Shown: one piece after another, positions 27,639 through 36,866 of the stretch
Layout of the letters: each line of letters opens with the position of its first letter
Position numbering within the stretch: position 1 is the stretch's first letter
Assembly: GCF_020073815.1 (NCBI RefSeq)
Contig: NZ_JAIQZJ010000007.1
Location: forward strand, 62,001 to 126,000
Source: Nocardioides mangrovi
GTDB lineage: Bacteria; Actinomycetota; Actinomycetes; Propionibacteriales; Nocardioidaceae
Length of the DNA: 64,000 bases
Reading direction: 5' to 3'
Notes under the pieces: generated by a model
Databases searched by the model: none
What the model saw: only the letters and a program-made list of their open reading frames with translations
Told to the model about the DNA's origin: nothing
Made by a program: the position numbers and the translations under genes

Positions 27639-27691
27639 CATCATCCTCGCGTCGTCGGAACTGCTCGCCCCGACCTTACCCATCACGCGGG

Positions 27692-28966
27692 TCAGAGATA
27701 ACGCAGCCACAGGTACGGCGCGCACAGCGTGACCAGCACCGCGGTGACGACGAGTCCGTACTTGGTGAACTCCCAGAACGAGATCGGGTGACCCTCGCGC
27801 GCGGCGATGCCGAGGGCGACGACGTTGGCCGAGGCGCCGATGGCGGTCGCGTTGCCGCCGAGGTCGGCGCCGAGCGCGAGCGCCCACCAGAGCACGTGCC
27901 CGGACTCGCCGTGCCCGGCGGCCAGCTCGGCGACGATCGGGCTCATGGTGGCGACGTACGGGATGTTGTCCACGACCGCGGACAGCACGGCCGATCCGAA
28001 GAGCAGCACCATGGTGGCCAACGGAAGTCGGCCCTCGGTCCAGCTGGCGGTCGCCTCGGCGACGTGGTCGATGACCCCGGTCTCGACCAGCCCGCCCACC
28101 ATGATGAACAGGCCGGCGAAGAACGCGAGGGTCGGCCACTCCACCTCGCGCAGCGCGTCGGCGACGTCGATGTCGGTGATCAGGAGGAGCAGACCGGCGC
28201 CGAGCAGGGCCACCACCGAGGGCTCGTAGTGGAGCACGGGGTGCAGGACGAAGGCGAGCATCACGAGGACGAGGACGGCCAGCGACTTGACCAGCAGCAG
28301 GCGGTCGGTGATCGCCTCGCGCTCGTTGAGCCGCATCACCGACGCGACCCGCTCGGCGTCGTGGACGAAGTCGGCCCGGAAGAGCCACCGGCACAGCAGG
28401 CAGAACACGACCATGAGGACCAGCACGATCGGCGCCAGGTGCACCAGGAAGTCGTTGAAGCTGAGGCCGGCGCGCGCGGCGATGATGATGTTCGGCGGGT
28501 CGCCCACGAGGGTGGCGGTGCCGCCGATGTTCGAGGCGAAGACCTCGGCCATCAGGAACGGCACGGGTCGCAGGCCGAGCCGCTCGCACACCAGGAACGT
28601 CACCGGCGCGATCAGCAGGATCGTCGTCACGTTGTCGAGGAGTGCCGAGGCCAGCGCGGTCAGGCAGCAGAGCATGACCATGAGGGCGTACGGCCGCCCC
28701 CGGGTGCGCTTCGCCGCCCAGATCGCGACGTACTCGAAGACACCGCTCTGCCGCAGCACGGAGACGATCAGCATCATCCCGAGCAGCAGGAAGATGACGT
28801 TCCACTCGATCCCCGTCTCCTCGGAGAAGAAGGCGTGGTCGGCATCGGTCACGTGCAGCAGCAGCATGATGGCCGCGCCACCGAGCGCCACCGCGGTCCG
28901 GTGGATCTTCTCGGTGACGAGCAGCCCGTAGGCGCAGAGGAAGACGATGACGGCGGCGACGGCCAC
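27692..28966 (-). CDS. SLC13/ArsB-NhaD-type ion transporter
   Basis: A 424-aa permease of the ion-transporter superfamily with 10-12 membrane helices. VFASNIGGTATLVGDPPNII (about residues 150-170) and the second repeat GGNATAIGASANVVALGIA near residue 370 are the family's re-entrant loop signatures. NhaD-type Na+/H+ antiporters and anion permeases share them, so the ion is not certain. GTG 28966 has AGGAG upstream. The 5' leader (28967-29022) is almost the same as that of nhaA, which argues for sodium or proton transport. It is divergent from a CBS-domain gene. Confidence 0.9.
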   Translation of the reverse strand: MAVAAVIVFLCAYGLLVTEKIHRTAVALGGAAIMLLLHVTDADHAFFSEETGIEWNVIFLLLGMMLIVSVLRQSGVFEYVAIWAAKRTRGRPYALMVMLCCLTALASALLDNVTTILLIAPVTFLVCERLGLRPVPFLMAEVFASNIGGTATLVGDPPNIIIAARAGLSFNDFLVHLAPIVLVLMVVFCLLCRWLFRADFVHDAERVASVMRLNEREAITDRLLLVKSLAVLVLVMLAFVLHPVLHYEPSVVALLGAGLLLLITDIDVADALREVEWPTLAFFAGLFIMVGGLVETGVIDHVAEATASWTEGRLPLATMVLLFGSAVLSAVVDNIPYVATMSPIVAELAAGHGESGHVLWWALALGADLGGNATAIGASANVVALGIAAREGHPISFWEFTKYGLVVTAVLVTLCAPYLWLRYL

Positions 28967-28979
28967 GGGCGGCTCCTGG

Positions 28980-29034
28980 GGTCGGATCGACGATCGCCGA
29001 CCAGACTTCCCGGCACACCCGGGGCACCACCCTA
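28980..29034 (-). promoter_or_regulatory. Conserved leader RNA and promoter of the SLC13/NhaD-type gene
   Basis: A TAGGGT -10 box (29029-29034) starts a leader that includes the 19-bp block GCCGGGAAGTCTGGTCGGC (28996-29014), identical to a block in the nhaA leader. The 5' GGUCGG (28997-29002) can pair with CCGACC (28980-28985), 6 bp, just before the AGGAG ribosome site. The block can also fold alone as CCGG-GAAGU-CUGG. The two folds use the same GG, so they are mutually exclusive, as expected of a switch. Confidence 0.65.
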
Positions 29035-29079
29035 GCGGGACCGCTCCCGGTCGCGCTCCGGTGGGATAGCGTCGAGGCC

Positions 29080-29553
29080 GTGAAGGCACGCGACCTGGCC
29101 ATCCCCTTCCCGGCCGTGCGGGAGGACCAGCCGGCGCTGCAGGCGGCGCGTCTGCTCGTCGAGGAGGGGCGGCCCGGGCTGATCGTGGTCGACGAGCACG
29201 ACCACCCGGTGGCCGTGCTCCCGGGCTCGCAGGTGCTGCGCCTGCTGATCCCCGGCTACATCCAGTCCGACCCGACCCTGGCCGCCGTCGTGGACGACGA
29301 CTTCGTCGACCACATGTGCGACACGCTGGAGGGCAAGACCGTCGCCCAGCTCCTGCGCAAGGACCGGTCCAAGCTCCCGCTGGTCGAGGCGGACGACTCC
29401 GTGCTCCAGGTCGCCGCGCTGATGGCGGCCGAGCGGAGCCCGCTCGTCGGTGTCGTCGAGGGGAAGGGGGCGGCCTCGCCGCTCCTCGGCGGGATCACCC
29501 TCTCCGCGGTGCTGGGCGAGCTCCTGCCCACCGACCGGATCAGCGGTCCCTGA
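29080..29553 (+). CDS. CBS-domain pair protein
   Basis: A 157-aa protein made of two CBS motifs (about residues 1-60 and 85-157; [20 protein letters not shown] and [17 protein letters not shown]), which usually bind adenine nucleotides and gate transporters or enzymes. It is divergent from the SLC13/NhaD-type transporter gene, and CBS proteins of this type are often encoded beside such permeases. The GTG start at 29080 is 7 nt after a TAGCGT box (29067-29072), so the transcript is leaderless. Its 3' end overlaps nhaA by 14 bp, convergent. Confidence 0.88.
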   Translation: MKARDLAIPFPAVREDQPALQAARLLVEEGRPGLIVVDEHDHPVAVLPGSQVLRLLIPGYIQSDPTLAAVVDDDFVDHMCDTLEGKTVAQLLRKDRSKLPLVEADDSVLQVAALMAAERSPLVGVVEGKGAASPLLGGITLSAVLGELLPTDRISGP

Positions 29554-30844
29554 CGTCGGTGTCCTCGAAGGCGTCGGGGACACCGTCCTGGTCGCTGTCG
29601 ACCTCCTCGGCCTGGCACATCCGCCGGTAGGTCCGGTTGCGCATCCGCAGCAGCACGGCCGCGAGGCCGGCGGAGGCGACCGAGCCGACGAGCACCGCGA
29701 CCTTGACCAGCTCGCCGGTCGCGGAGTGGTCGTCGAACGCGAGCTCGCCGATCAGCAGCGAGACGGTGAACCCGATCCCGGCGAGCATCGACATCCCGAC
29801 GACGTCGATCCAGGACAGCTCGTCGTCGAGGTCCGCGTGCGTGTAGGTGTGCAGCAGCCAGGTGCTGACCAGGATGCCCAGCGGCTTGCCGATGAGCAGG
29901 CCGCAGATGATGCCGAGCGCGACCCGGTCCTGGAGGGCGTCGCCCATCCCGGCCCAGCCGCCGACCGACACCCCGGCCGCGAAGAAGGCGAAGACCGGGA
30001 CCGCGAAGCCGGTCGAGATCGGGCGCACGAGGTGCTCGAGGTGCTCCGCGAGGCCGGGCCCGTCCTGGCCGTCCCGGCGCAGCACCGGCACCGTGAAGGC
30101 CAGCAGCACACCGGCGACGGTCGCGTGGACGCCGGACGCGTGCACCAGTGCCCAGGCGACGAGCGCGAGCGGCACCAGCGACCACCAGGTGTGGATCCGG
30201 CGCTGCACCAGGAGCCCGAAGAGGGCGATCGGGACCAGGGCGAGCACCAGGTAGGTCGGGTGCAGCTCGTCGGTGTAGAAGACGGCGATCACCGTGATCG
30301 CGAGCAGGTCGTCGACGACCGCGAGCGTGAGCAGGAAGGTGCGCAGCCCGGCCGGCAGGTGGGTGCTGATGACCGCGAGGACCGCCACGGCGAAGGCGAT
30401 GTCGGTCGCGGTCGGGATCGCCCAGCCGCTCAGGTCGTCGGTCCCGAGGTTCCAGGCGACGTAGATGAGGGCGGGCGCCACCATCCCGCCGACGGCGGCC
30501 GCGACCGGGAGCGCGGCGCGGCGCGGGTCGCGCAGGTCGCCGGCGACGAACTCACGCTTGAGCTCCAGGCCGGCGACGAAGAAGAAGATGGCCAGCAGCC
30601 CGTCGGCCGCCCAGCCGCCGACCGACAGGTCGAGGTGCAGCTGGTCCGGGCCGATCACCCGGTCCCGCAGGCTGGCGTAGGAGTCCGACCAGGGGGAGTT
30701 GGCCCAGACGAGGGCGAGCGTCGCGGCCAGGAGCAGCAGCACGCCGCTCGTGGTCTCGGCGCGCAGGACCTCAGCCGTGCGGGACGTCTCGAGCCACGAG
30801 CCGCGGGCGAAGAGCCGCGGCGTACGGCGGGGGGTGCGGGTCAC
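29540..30844 (-). CDS. nhaA: Na+/H+ antiporter NhaA
   Basis: A 434-aa antiporter. Helix IV has [14 protein letters not shown] and helix V has [10 protein letters not shown], which carries the paired ion-binding aspartates; GLELKREFV is typical of the family. Membrane helices run from about residue 27 to 400. The extra C-terminal tail contains [13 protein letters not shown], a calcium-loop-like sequence (see findings). GTG 30844 has GAGGA 7 nt upstream. It shares a structured leader with the SLC13/NhaD-type gene, and a very G-rich tract (30928-30964) lies upstream. Confidence 0.95.
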   Translation of the reverse strand: MTRTPRRTPRLFARGSWLETSRTAEVLRAETTSGVLLLLAATLALVWANSPWSDSYASLRDRVIGPDQLHLDLSVGGWAADGLLAIFFFVAGLELKREFVAGDLRDPRRAALPVAAAVGGMVAPALIYVAWNLGTDDLSGWAIPTATDIAFAVAVLAVISTHLPAGLRTFLLTLAVVDDLLAITVIAVFYTDELHPTYLVLALVPIALFGLLVQRRIHTWWSLVPLALVAWALVHASGVHATVAGVLLAFTVPVLRRDGQDGPGLAEHLEHLVRPISTGFAVPVFAFFAAGVSVGGWAGMGDALQDRVALGIICGLLIGKPLGILVSTWLLHTYTHADLDDELSWIDVVGMSMLAGIGFTVSLLIGELAFDDHSATGELVKVAVLVGSVASAGLAAVLLRMRNRTYRRMCQAEEVDSDQDGVPDAFEDTDVRDR

Positions 30845-30857
30845 GGTGGTCCTCGGG

Positions 30858-30909
30858 GGTCGGGGGCATTCCTGCCGACCAGACTTCCCGGCGCACCGCG
30901 ACCAGCCTA
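30858..30909 (-). promoter_or_regulatory. Conserved leader RNA and promoter of nhaA
   Basis: A TAGGCT -10 box (30904-30909) starts a leader of about 50 nt. It contains the 19-bp block at 30874-30892, identical to 28996-29014. GGUCGG (30875-30880) can pair with CCGACC (30858-30863), leaving an 11-nt loop. The block can instead form CCGG-GAAGU-CUGG. A GAGGA ribosome site follows. Two antiporter-type genes with the same leader suggest a cation- or pH-responsive RNA, possibly related to the nhaA-I/Li+ class; that identity was not checked. Confidence 0.65.
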
Positions 30910-30927
30910 GTCGTGGGGCGCGCCGCC

Positions 30928-31020
30928 GGGGGGTGGCGGGGGGGGGGGCGGGGGGGGGCGGGGGCCGGCGAGCCCTGCTTGGGGGGCGCCCGGGCGGTCG
31001 GTGGGGGCGGGGCCCCCGGG
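30928..31020 (+). repeat. G-rich low-complexity tract upstream of nhaA
   Basis: On the plus strand G runs of 6, 2, 11, 9 and 5 separated by single bases occupy 30928-30964, and further GC-rich sequence with a GGGGGC/GCCCCC hairpin (about 31002-31017) follows up to acs. The plus strand could form G-quadruplexes. The acs and nhaA mRNAs are C-rich here. It may also be an assembly-prone region. Confidence 0.5.
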
Positions 31021-31034
31021 AGGTGGGTACCGGG

Positions 31035-33014
31035 TCAGTCCTCGCCCTTGCCGGAGTCGATGCCCTGCGAGATCAGGTCCATCACCGAGCTGTCGGCCAG
31101 CGTCGTCACGTCGCCGACCTCGCGGTGCTCGGCGACGTCGCGCAGCAGGCGCCGCATGATCTTGCCGGAGCGGGTCTTCGGCAGCTCGGGGACGATCATG
31201 ATCTGCCGCGGGGTGGCGATCGGGCCGATCTCCTTGCGGACGTGCTTGCGGAGCTCGGCGACGATGTCGTCGCCACCGTCACCCGCCTCCTCGCGGAGGA
31301 TGACGAACGCGCAGACCGCCTGGCCGGTGTCCTCGTCCTTGGCGCCGACGACCGCGGCCTCCGCGACCTTCGGGTGGGAGACCAGGGCCGACTCGATCTC
31401 GGTGGTCGAGAGCCGGTGGCCGGAGACGTTCATGACGTCGTCCACGCGGCCCAGCACCCAGATGTCGCCGTCGTCGTCCTTCTTCGCGCCGTCGCCGGCG
31501 AAGTAGAAGCCCTCCTTGGCGAAGCGGGACCAGTAGGTGTCCTTGAACCGCTCGTCGTCGCCCCAGATGGTGCGCAGCATCGACGGCCACGGCTCGGTCA
31601 GCACGAGGTAGCCGCCCGAGCCGTTGGGCACCGGCTCGCCGGCCTCGTTGACGACCTCGGCCGAGACGCCCGGGATCGGCGTCATCGCCGAGCCCGGCTT
31701 GCCGGCGGTCACGCCGGGCAGCGGGCTGATCATGATCGAGCCGGTCTCGGTCTGCCACCACGTGTCGACGACCGGGGTGCGGTCGCCGCCGATGACGTGG
31801 CGGTACCAGACGTACGCCTCCGGATTGATCGGCTCGCCGACCGAGCCGAGGATGCGCAGCGACGACATGTCGAACCTGTCCGGGATCTCCCGGCCCTGCT
31901 TCATGAACGACCGGATCGCCGTCGGTGCCGTGTAGAAGATCGTGACGCCGTAGTCCTGGATGATCTGCCACCACCGGCCGCGCTCGGGGCTGTCGGGCGT
32001 GCCTTCGTACATCACCTGCGTCGCGCCGTTGGCGAGCGGCCCGTAGACCATGTAGGAGTGGCCGGTCACCCAGCCGATGTCGGCCGAGCACCAGTAGACG
32101 TCGGTCTCCGGCTTGAGGTCGAAGACCGCCCAGTGCGTGTACGACGCCCCAGTGAGGTAGCCGCCGGTGGTGTGCAGGATGCCCTTCGGCTTGCCCGTGG
32201 TGCCCGAGGTGTACATGACGTAGAGCGGGTGCTCGGAGTCGAACGCCTCCGGAGTGTGGTCGGTGGAGGCGGCACCGACGGCGTCGTGCCACCAGACGTC
32301 GACGTCGTCGTCCCAGGCGACGTCCTGCCCGGTCCGGCGCACGACCAGCACCTTCTCGACCGTGTGTCCCTGGCCCGCGGCCTTCGCGCGGGCCTCGTCG
32401 ACCGCCGGCTTGAGCGCCGACGGGGCGCCGCGTCGGTAGCCGCCGTCGGAGGTGATGACCACCTTCGCCTGGCAGTCCTCGAGGCGGGAGGCGAGCGCGT
32501 CCGCGGAGAAGCCGCCGAAGACCACCGTGTGCGGCGCGCCGATCCGCGCGCAGGCGAGCATCGCGACCACCGCCTCGGGGATCATCGGCAGGTAGATCGC
32601 GACCCGGTCGCCGGTCTGCACGCCCAACGAGACGAGTGCGTTGGCGGCCTGCGAGACCTCGTCCTTGAGCTGGGCGTAGGTGATGTCGCGCTTGTCCGCG
32701 ACCGGCTCGCCGACCCAGTGCAGCGCGACCTTGTCGCCGCGGCCGGCCTCGACGTGGCGGTCGACGCAGTTGTACGCCGCGTTGAGCGTGCCACCGACGT
32801 ACCACTTCGCGAACGGCGGGTCGTCCCAGTCGAGGACCCGGTCCCACTTCTGGGACCAGTCCAGGCGCTCGGCCTGCTCCGCCCAGAACGCCTCGCGGTC
32901 CTGCTTCGCCCGGTCGTACGCCTCCGCCTTCAGGTTGGCGTTGTCGGCGATCTCGGCCGGTGGCTCGAACCGGCGGTCCTCCTTGAGGAGGTTGGACAGC
33001 GTTTCGTCGCTCAC
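31035..33014 (-). CDS. acs: Acetate--CoA ligase (acetyl-CoA synthetase)
   Basis: A 659-aa AMP-forming synthetase that makes acetyl-CoA from acetate, ATP and CoA. The phosphate loop [15 protein letters not shown], the A5-type motif WWQTETGS, the hinge [13 protein letters not shown] and the C-terminal catalytic lysine in TRSGKIMRR are all present, so a Lys-acetylation switch (PRTRSGK pattern) is possible. The GTG at 33014 follows AGGAAG. A TAGTGT -10 box (33056-33061) overlaps a Crp-like site. It corresponds to Rv3667, the end of the syntenic block. Confidence 0.96.
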   Translation of the reverse strand: MSDETLSNLLKEDRRFEPPAEIADNANLKAEAYDRAKQDREAFWAEQAERLDWSQKWDRVLDWDDPPFAKWYVGGTLNAAYNCVDRHVEAGRGDKVALHWVGEPVADKRDITYAQLKDEVSQAANALVSLGVQTGDRVAIYLPMIPEAVVAMLACARIGAPHTVVFGGFSADALASRLEDCQAKVVITSDGGYRRGAPSALKPAVDEARAKAAGQGHTVEKVLVVRRTGQDVAWDDDVDVWWHDAVGAASTDHTPEAFDSEHPLYVMYTSGTTGKPKGILHTTGGYLTGASYTHWAVFDLKPETDVYWCSADIGWVTGHSYMVYGPLANGATQVMYEGTPDSPERGRWWQIIQDYGVTIFYTAPTAIRSFMKQGREIPDRFDMSSLRILGSVGEPINPEAYVWYRHVIGGDRTPVVDTWWQTETGSIMISPLPGVTAGKPGSAMTPIPGVSAEVVNEAGEPVPNGSGGYLVLTEPWPSMLRTIWGDDERFKDTYWSRFAKEGFYFAGDGAKKDDDGDIWVLGRVDDVMNVSGHRLSTTEIESALVSHPKVAEAAVVGAKDEDTGQAVCAFVILREEAGDGGDDIVAELRKHVRKEIGPIATPRQIMIVPELPKTRSGKIMRRLLRDVAEHREVGDVTTLADSSVMDLISQGIDSGKGED

Positions 33015-33042
33015 AGGTCTTCCTCTTCCATCCGGGCAGGTG

Positions 33043-33061
33043 TGTGCTCCCCGCCACACTA
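33043..33061 (-). promoter_or_regulatory. acs promoter with overlapping Crp-like site
   Basis: On the minus strand the -10 box TAGTGT (33056-33061) is followed in register by TGTGGCGGGGAGCACA (33043-33058), a match to the Crp/GlxR consensus TGTG-N8-CACA. The site begins at the fourth base of the -10 box and covers the start point. The DUF485-actP promoter has the same register. Confidence 0.55.
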
Positions 33062-33113
33062 GCCAGCGGGCAGGTTGCCGCGACGTTGCGGTCGGGCGCC
33101 TCTCCAGGTCGTG

Positions 33114-34748
33114 CTAGTGCTGCACGGCCTGCTCGGCGCCTGCGCCGGTGAGGGCGCGGACCTCGAGCTCGGTGTAGCGCTCCTCCGCCGCCGGCTCACG
33201 GCTGGTGACGGTGCCGAGCCAGCCGAGGAAGAAGCCGATCGGGATCGACACGATGCCGGGGTTCTCCAGCGGGAACCACGAGATGTCGATGCTGGTGGGC
33301 AGCAGCGAGAGGTTCTTCCCGGTCGCCGGGTCGACACCCTTGCCGGACATGATCGGCGAGAAGATCACCAGGCCGACCGAGGCGATCAGGCCGCCGTAGA
33401 TGCTCCAGACGGCGCCGCGGGTGTTGAAGCGCTTCCAGAACATGTTGTAGAGGATGGCCGGCAGGTTGGCCGACGCGGCGACCGCGAACGCCAGGGCGAC
33501 GAGGAAGGCGACGTTGAGCCGCTGCGCCGGGATCGCCAGCAGGATCGCGACCAGGCCGATGCCCGCCGCCGCCCAGCGGGCGACGTTGAGCTCGTCCTTC
33601 TCCGAGGCCTCGCCCCGGCGCATCACGCCGTTGTAGATGTCGTGGGCGACGCTGACCGACGAGGTCAGGGTGAGCCCCGCGACGACCGCGAGGATCGTCG
33701 CGAACGCGACGGCCGAGATCAGCGCCAGGAGCACGGCGCCCCCGGTGGAGCCGTCGCCGCCCCCGACCGCCTCGGCGAGGAGTGGTGAGGCGAGGTTGCC
33801 GCCGGATGCCGCGACCTCGGCGTACTTGTCCGAGGACAGCAGGGCCGCGGCGCCGAAGCCCAGGACCAGCGTGAAGAGGTAGAAGACGCCGATCAGGCCG
33901 ATCGCCCACAGGACCGACTTGCGGGCGTCGCGGGAGGTCGGGACCGTGTAGAAGCGGATCAGGATGTGCGGCAGGCCGGCGGTGCCGAGCACGAGCGCGA
34001 TCCCCAGCGAGAGGAAGTCGATCTTGCTGGTGTCGCTGACGCCGTACTTGAGCCCGGGCTCGAGGAAGGCGTCGCCCTTGCCGCTGTTGGACGCGGCGGT
34101 GCCGAGCAGGTCGGAGAGGTCGAAGCCGAACTTCGCGAGCACCAGCACCACGATCAGCGCCGAGCCCGCCATCAGCAGCACGGCCTTGACGATCTGCACC
34201 CAGGTGGTGCCCTTCATGCCGCCGACCGTGACGTAGAAGATCATCAGGGCGCCGACCGCGAAGATGGTGATGTTCTTGGCGGTGTCGCCGCTGACGTCGA
34301 GCAGCAGCGCGACCAGGGCGCCGGCACCGACCATCTGCGCGAGCAGGTAGAAGATCGAGACGACGACGGTCGAGGTCGCCGCCGCGGTGCGGACCGGGCG
34401 CTGGCGCATCCGGAACGCGAGCTGGTCGGCCATCGTGTAGCGGCCGGAGTTGCGCAGCATCTCGGCCACCAGGAGCAGCGCGACGAGCCAGGCGACGAGG
34501 AAGCCGATCGAGTAGAGGAAGCCGTCGTACCCGCTCAGGGCGATGGCGCCGGAGATGCCGAGGAACGACGCGGCGGACATGTAGTCGCCGCCGATCGCGA
34601 GGCCGTTCTGGACGCCGGAGAAGCTGCGGCCGCCGGCGTAGAAGTCCGCGGCCCCCGAGGTCTGCCGGCTCGCCCAGAAGGTGATCCCGACGGTGATCGC
34701 GACGACCGTCAGGAAGAGCGTGGTGGTGAGCACCTGGTCGCTGTCCAT
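33114..34748 (-). CDS. actP: Cation/acetate symporter (SSS family)
   Basis: A 544-aa sodium:solute symporter with 13-14 helices. The family signatures GGRSFSGVQNGLAIGGDYMS and the central TAGLPHILIRFYT are ActP/MctC-like. The substrate is probably acetate or other short monocarboxylates; the gene lies upstream of, and in the same direction as, acs. It is preceded by a DUF485 gene with only 1 bp between the stop and this ATG (34748), the arrangement known for acetate permease operons. Confidence 0.93.
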   Translation of the reverse strand: MDSDQVLTTTLFLTVVAITVGITFWASRQTSGAADFYAGGRSFSGVQNGLAIGGDYMSAASFLGISGAIALSGYDGFLYSIGFLVAWLVALLLVAEMLRNSGRYTMADQLAFRMRQRPVRTAAATSTVVVSIFYLLAQMVGAGALVALLLDVSGDTAKNITIFAVGALMIFYVTVGGMKGTTWVQIVKAVLLMAGSALIVVLVLAKFGFDLSDLLGTAASNSGKGDAFLEPGLKYGVSDTSKIDFLSLGIALVLGTAGLPHILIRFYTVPTSRDARKSVLWAIGLIGVFYLFTLVLGFGAAALLSSDKYAEVAASGGNLASPLLAEAVGGGDGSTGGAVLLALISAVAFATILAVVAGLTLTSSVSVAHDIYNGVMRRGEASEKDELNVARWAAAGIGLVAILLAIPAQRLNVAFLVALAFAVAASANLPAILYNMFWKRFNTRGAVWSIYGGLIASVGLVIFSPIMSGKGVDPATGKNLSLLPTSIDISWFPLENPGIVSIPIGFFLGWLGTVTSREPAAEERYTELEVRALTGAGAEQAVQH

Positions 34749-34749
34749 G

Positions 34750-35109
34750 TCAGCCGCGTCCCTTCATCTCGGCGATGTACTGCTCGTCGAGGCTTCGCGC
34801 GAGCGGGTCGAGCCGCGCGGTCGAGAAGCGGCTGTAGAGCCAGGCGAGGAGGAACGTCGTCAGGAACTGGAGCAGTCCGAAGACGAGGGCGACGTTCACG
34901 TTGCCCCACAGCCGGTGGCTCATGAAGTCGTGCGCCCAGTTGCTCATCACGACGTAGAGCAGGTACCAGCTCAGGAAGGCGATGGTGGCCGGGAAGACGA
35001 AGCCCCGGTAGCGCCGCCGCAGCTCGACGAAGTCGGGCTCCTCGTGGAGGTGGTCGTAGATCGGGTCGTGCCTGGCCGCCTGGTCACGCGGCTCGCTCGA
35101 TGTGGTCAC
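34750..35109 (-). CDS. DUF485 membrane protein (ActP partner)
   Basis: A 119-aa protein with two membrane helices (about residues 37-57 and 73-95) and the DUF485 core DFVELRRRYRGFVFPATIAF. DUF485 proteins (YjcH-like) are coupled to ActP-type symporters and probably support their assembly or regulation. GTG 35109 follows GAGAGGGG. The promoter TACCGT (35145-35150 on the minus strand) overlaps a Crp-like site. It heads the operon with actP. Confidence 0.92.
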   Translation of the reverse strand: MTTSSEPRDQAARHDPIYDHLHEEPDFVELRRRYRGFVFPATIAFLSWYLLYVVMSNWAHDFMSHRLWGNVNVALVFGLLQFLTTFLLAWLYSRFSTARLDPLARSLDEQYIAEMKGRG

Positions 35110-35131
35110 GGGTCGCCCCTCTCGCACTGGA

Positions 35132-35150
35132 TGTGACGGCCGTCACGGTA
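35132..35150 (-). promoter_or_regulatory. actP-operon promoter with overlapping Crp-like site
   Basis: The -10 box TACCGT (35145-35150, minus strand) runs into CGTGACGGCCGTCACA (35132-35147), nearly a perfect palindrome and a close match to TGTGA-N6-TCACA. The site starts at the fourth base of the -10 box, exactly as at acs, so bound Crp would cover the start point. Confidence 0.6.
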
Positions 35151-35243
35151 GGAGCGGGACGCGATCCGGGTCAGCGGGTGCGGCGCGGCCCCGCGCCCAG
35201 CGGTGGCGTCGTGCGACGAGCGGTCGGACCCGCACGACGAACG

Positions 35244-35274
35244 GTGAGGTCGTGAGGACTGTGAGGCGGTGAGG
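35244..35274 (+). repeat. Four direct GTGAGG repeats upstream of narK
   Basis: GTGAGG occurs at 35244, 35252, 35261 and 35269, with 8-9 bp periods. It sits between the actP and narK promoters; TTGACG follows at 35280. It may be a binding array. The rest of 35151-35364 shows no gene. Confidence 0.3.
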
Positions 35275-35364
35275 ACAAGTTGACGCTTCCGGTACGGCGA
35301 TCTGTGTCGGGTGTTACCTCCGCACCCGAGCGTGGTGGGCACCCCATCCCACAGGAGCGCAGCC

Positions 35365-36855
35365 ATGACCCTCATCGACAACCGTGCGGACGCCGCGACG
35401 ACGGCGCCCGCGCGTGCCCACTGGATCGACGACTGGCGTCCGGAGGACCCGGCCTTCTGGGAGGGAGGCGGCAAGCGGGTCGCGCGCCGCAACCTGATCT
35501 GGTCGATCTTCGCCGAGCACCTCGGCTTCTCGGTCTGGCTCATCTGGAGCGTGAGCTCGGCCTTCCTGCTGGCGATGGGCTTCGAGTTCACCCCGCAGCA
35601 GCTCTTCTTCCTCGTCGCGCTGCCCAACCTGGTCGGGTCGCTGCTGCGCCTGCCCTACACGTTCGCGGTGCCGCGCTTCGGCGGCCGCAACTGGACGATG
35701 GTCAGCGCCGCGCTGCTGCTGATCCCGACGCTGCTCTTCGCGATCGCCGTGCAGCACCCCGGTACGCCGTACTGGGCCTTCTGCCTGATCGCCGCGACGG
35801 CGGGCTTCGGCGGCGGCAACTTCGCCAGCTCGATGGCGAACATCAACTTCTTCTACCCGGCCGACAAGAAGGGCACCGCGCTCGGGCTCAACGCGGCCGG
35901 CGGCAACGCGGGTGTCTCGATCATCCAGCTCCTGCTGCCGGTGATGATCGGCGGTGCGGGGATCTTCGGGCTGGTCAAGGCCAGCGAGGGCGGCATCCAC
36001 CTGGAGACCGCCGGCTACGTCTACGCCGGGCTGGCCGTGCTCGCGACGGTCGCGGCGTACCTGTGGATGGACAACCTGACCGGCGCGACCTCCAAGCCGC
36101 GGGAGCAGCTGGCCGTGGTGCGCAAGCCGCACACCTGGATCATGGCGTTCCTCTACATCGGCACGTTCGGGTCGTTCATCGGCTACTCGGCCGCGATGCC
36201 GCTGCTCATCAAGCTCAACTTCTGGGTCGCGGACCCCGCGCCGCTCGGCACCGGCATCTACTTCGCCTACTACGCCTTCCTCGGTGCGGGGGTCGGCTCG
36301 GTGATGCGGCCGTTCGGCGGCTGGCTCGCCGACAAGTACGGCGGCGCGAAGATCACGCTGATCGCCCTGCTCGGCATGGTCGCCTTCACCCTCGCCGTGC
36401 TGGTGACGCTCATGCAGCTGACGCCCAACCCGACCGCCGACCCGGCGATCGCCAGCGACAACCAGTCGCTCTTCCCCTGGTTCCTGGCGTTCTTCCTGGT
36501 CATCTTCGCCTTCACCGGCGTCGGCAACGGGTCGGCGTACAAGATGATCCCGGCGATCTGGCGGCGCGAGGCGGAGGCGAGCACCGCGGGTGGCGGCCCC
36601 GAGCGCGCAGCGGCGCTCGACGCGGCGACCAAGGAGTCCTCGGCGGCTCTCGGCGTCGTCGGCTCGGCCGGTGCGCTCGGCGGCTTCCTGATCCCGATCG
36701 CGTTCAGCTCGCCGTGGGTCGACGACCCGATGGCGGCGACGAAGAGCGCGTTCGTGGTCTTCACCGCCTACTACGTCGTCTGCGCCGTCGTCTGCTGGGC
36801 GGTCTACCTGCGCAAGCCGGCCAAGGCGACCTCGCTCGCCGTCGCCGGGGTCTAG
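35365..36855 (+). CDS. narK: Nitrate/nitrite transporter (NarK family MFS)
   Basis: A 496-aa MFS permease with 12 helices. The nitrate signature glycine-rich segments are FGGGNFASSMANINFFYP and GLNAAGGNAGVSIIQLLLP, and RLPYTFAVPRFGGRNW lies in the early loop with the conserved arginine. It opens the nitrate assimilation operon and ends 11 bp before the nitrate reductase gene. The ATG at 35365 is preceded by AGGAG. The approximately 30-residue insert near GPERAAALDAATKESS (about residue 415) is unusual but in frame. Uptake of nitrate for assimilation is inferred from context. Confidence 0.94.
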   Translation: MTLIDNRADAATTAPARAHWIDDWRPEDPAFWEGGGKRVARRNLIWSIFAEHLGFSVWLIWSVSSAFLLAMGFEFTPQQLFFLVALPNLVGSLLRLPYTFAVPRFGGRNWTMVSAALLLIPTLLFAIAVQHPGTPYWAFCLIAATAGFGGGNFASSMANINFFYPADKKGTALGLNAAGGNAGVSIIQLLLPVMIGGAGIFGLVKASEGGIHLETAGYVYAGLAVLATVAAYLWMDNLTGATSKPREQLAVVRKPHTWIMAFLYIGTFGSFIGYSAAMPLLIKLNFWVADPAPLGTGIYFAYYAFLGAGVGSVMRPFGGWLADKYGGAKITLIALLGMVAFTLAVLVTLMQLTPNPTADPAIASDNQSLFPWFLAFFLVIFAFTGVGNGSAYKMIPAIWRREAEASTAGGGPERAAALDAATKESSAALGVVGSAGALGGFLIPIAFSSPWVDDPMAATKSAFVVFTAYYVVCAVVCWAVYLRKPAKATSLAVAGV

Positions 36856-36866
36856 GCCGTCCACCG

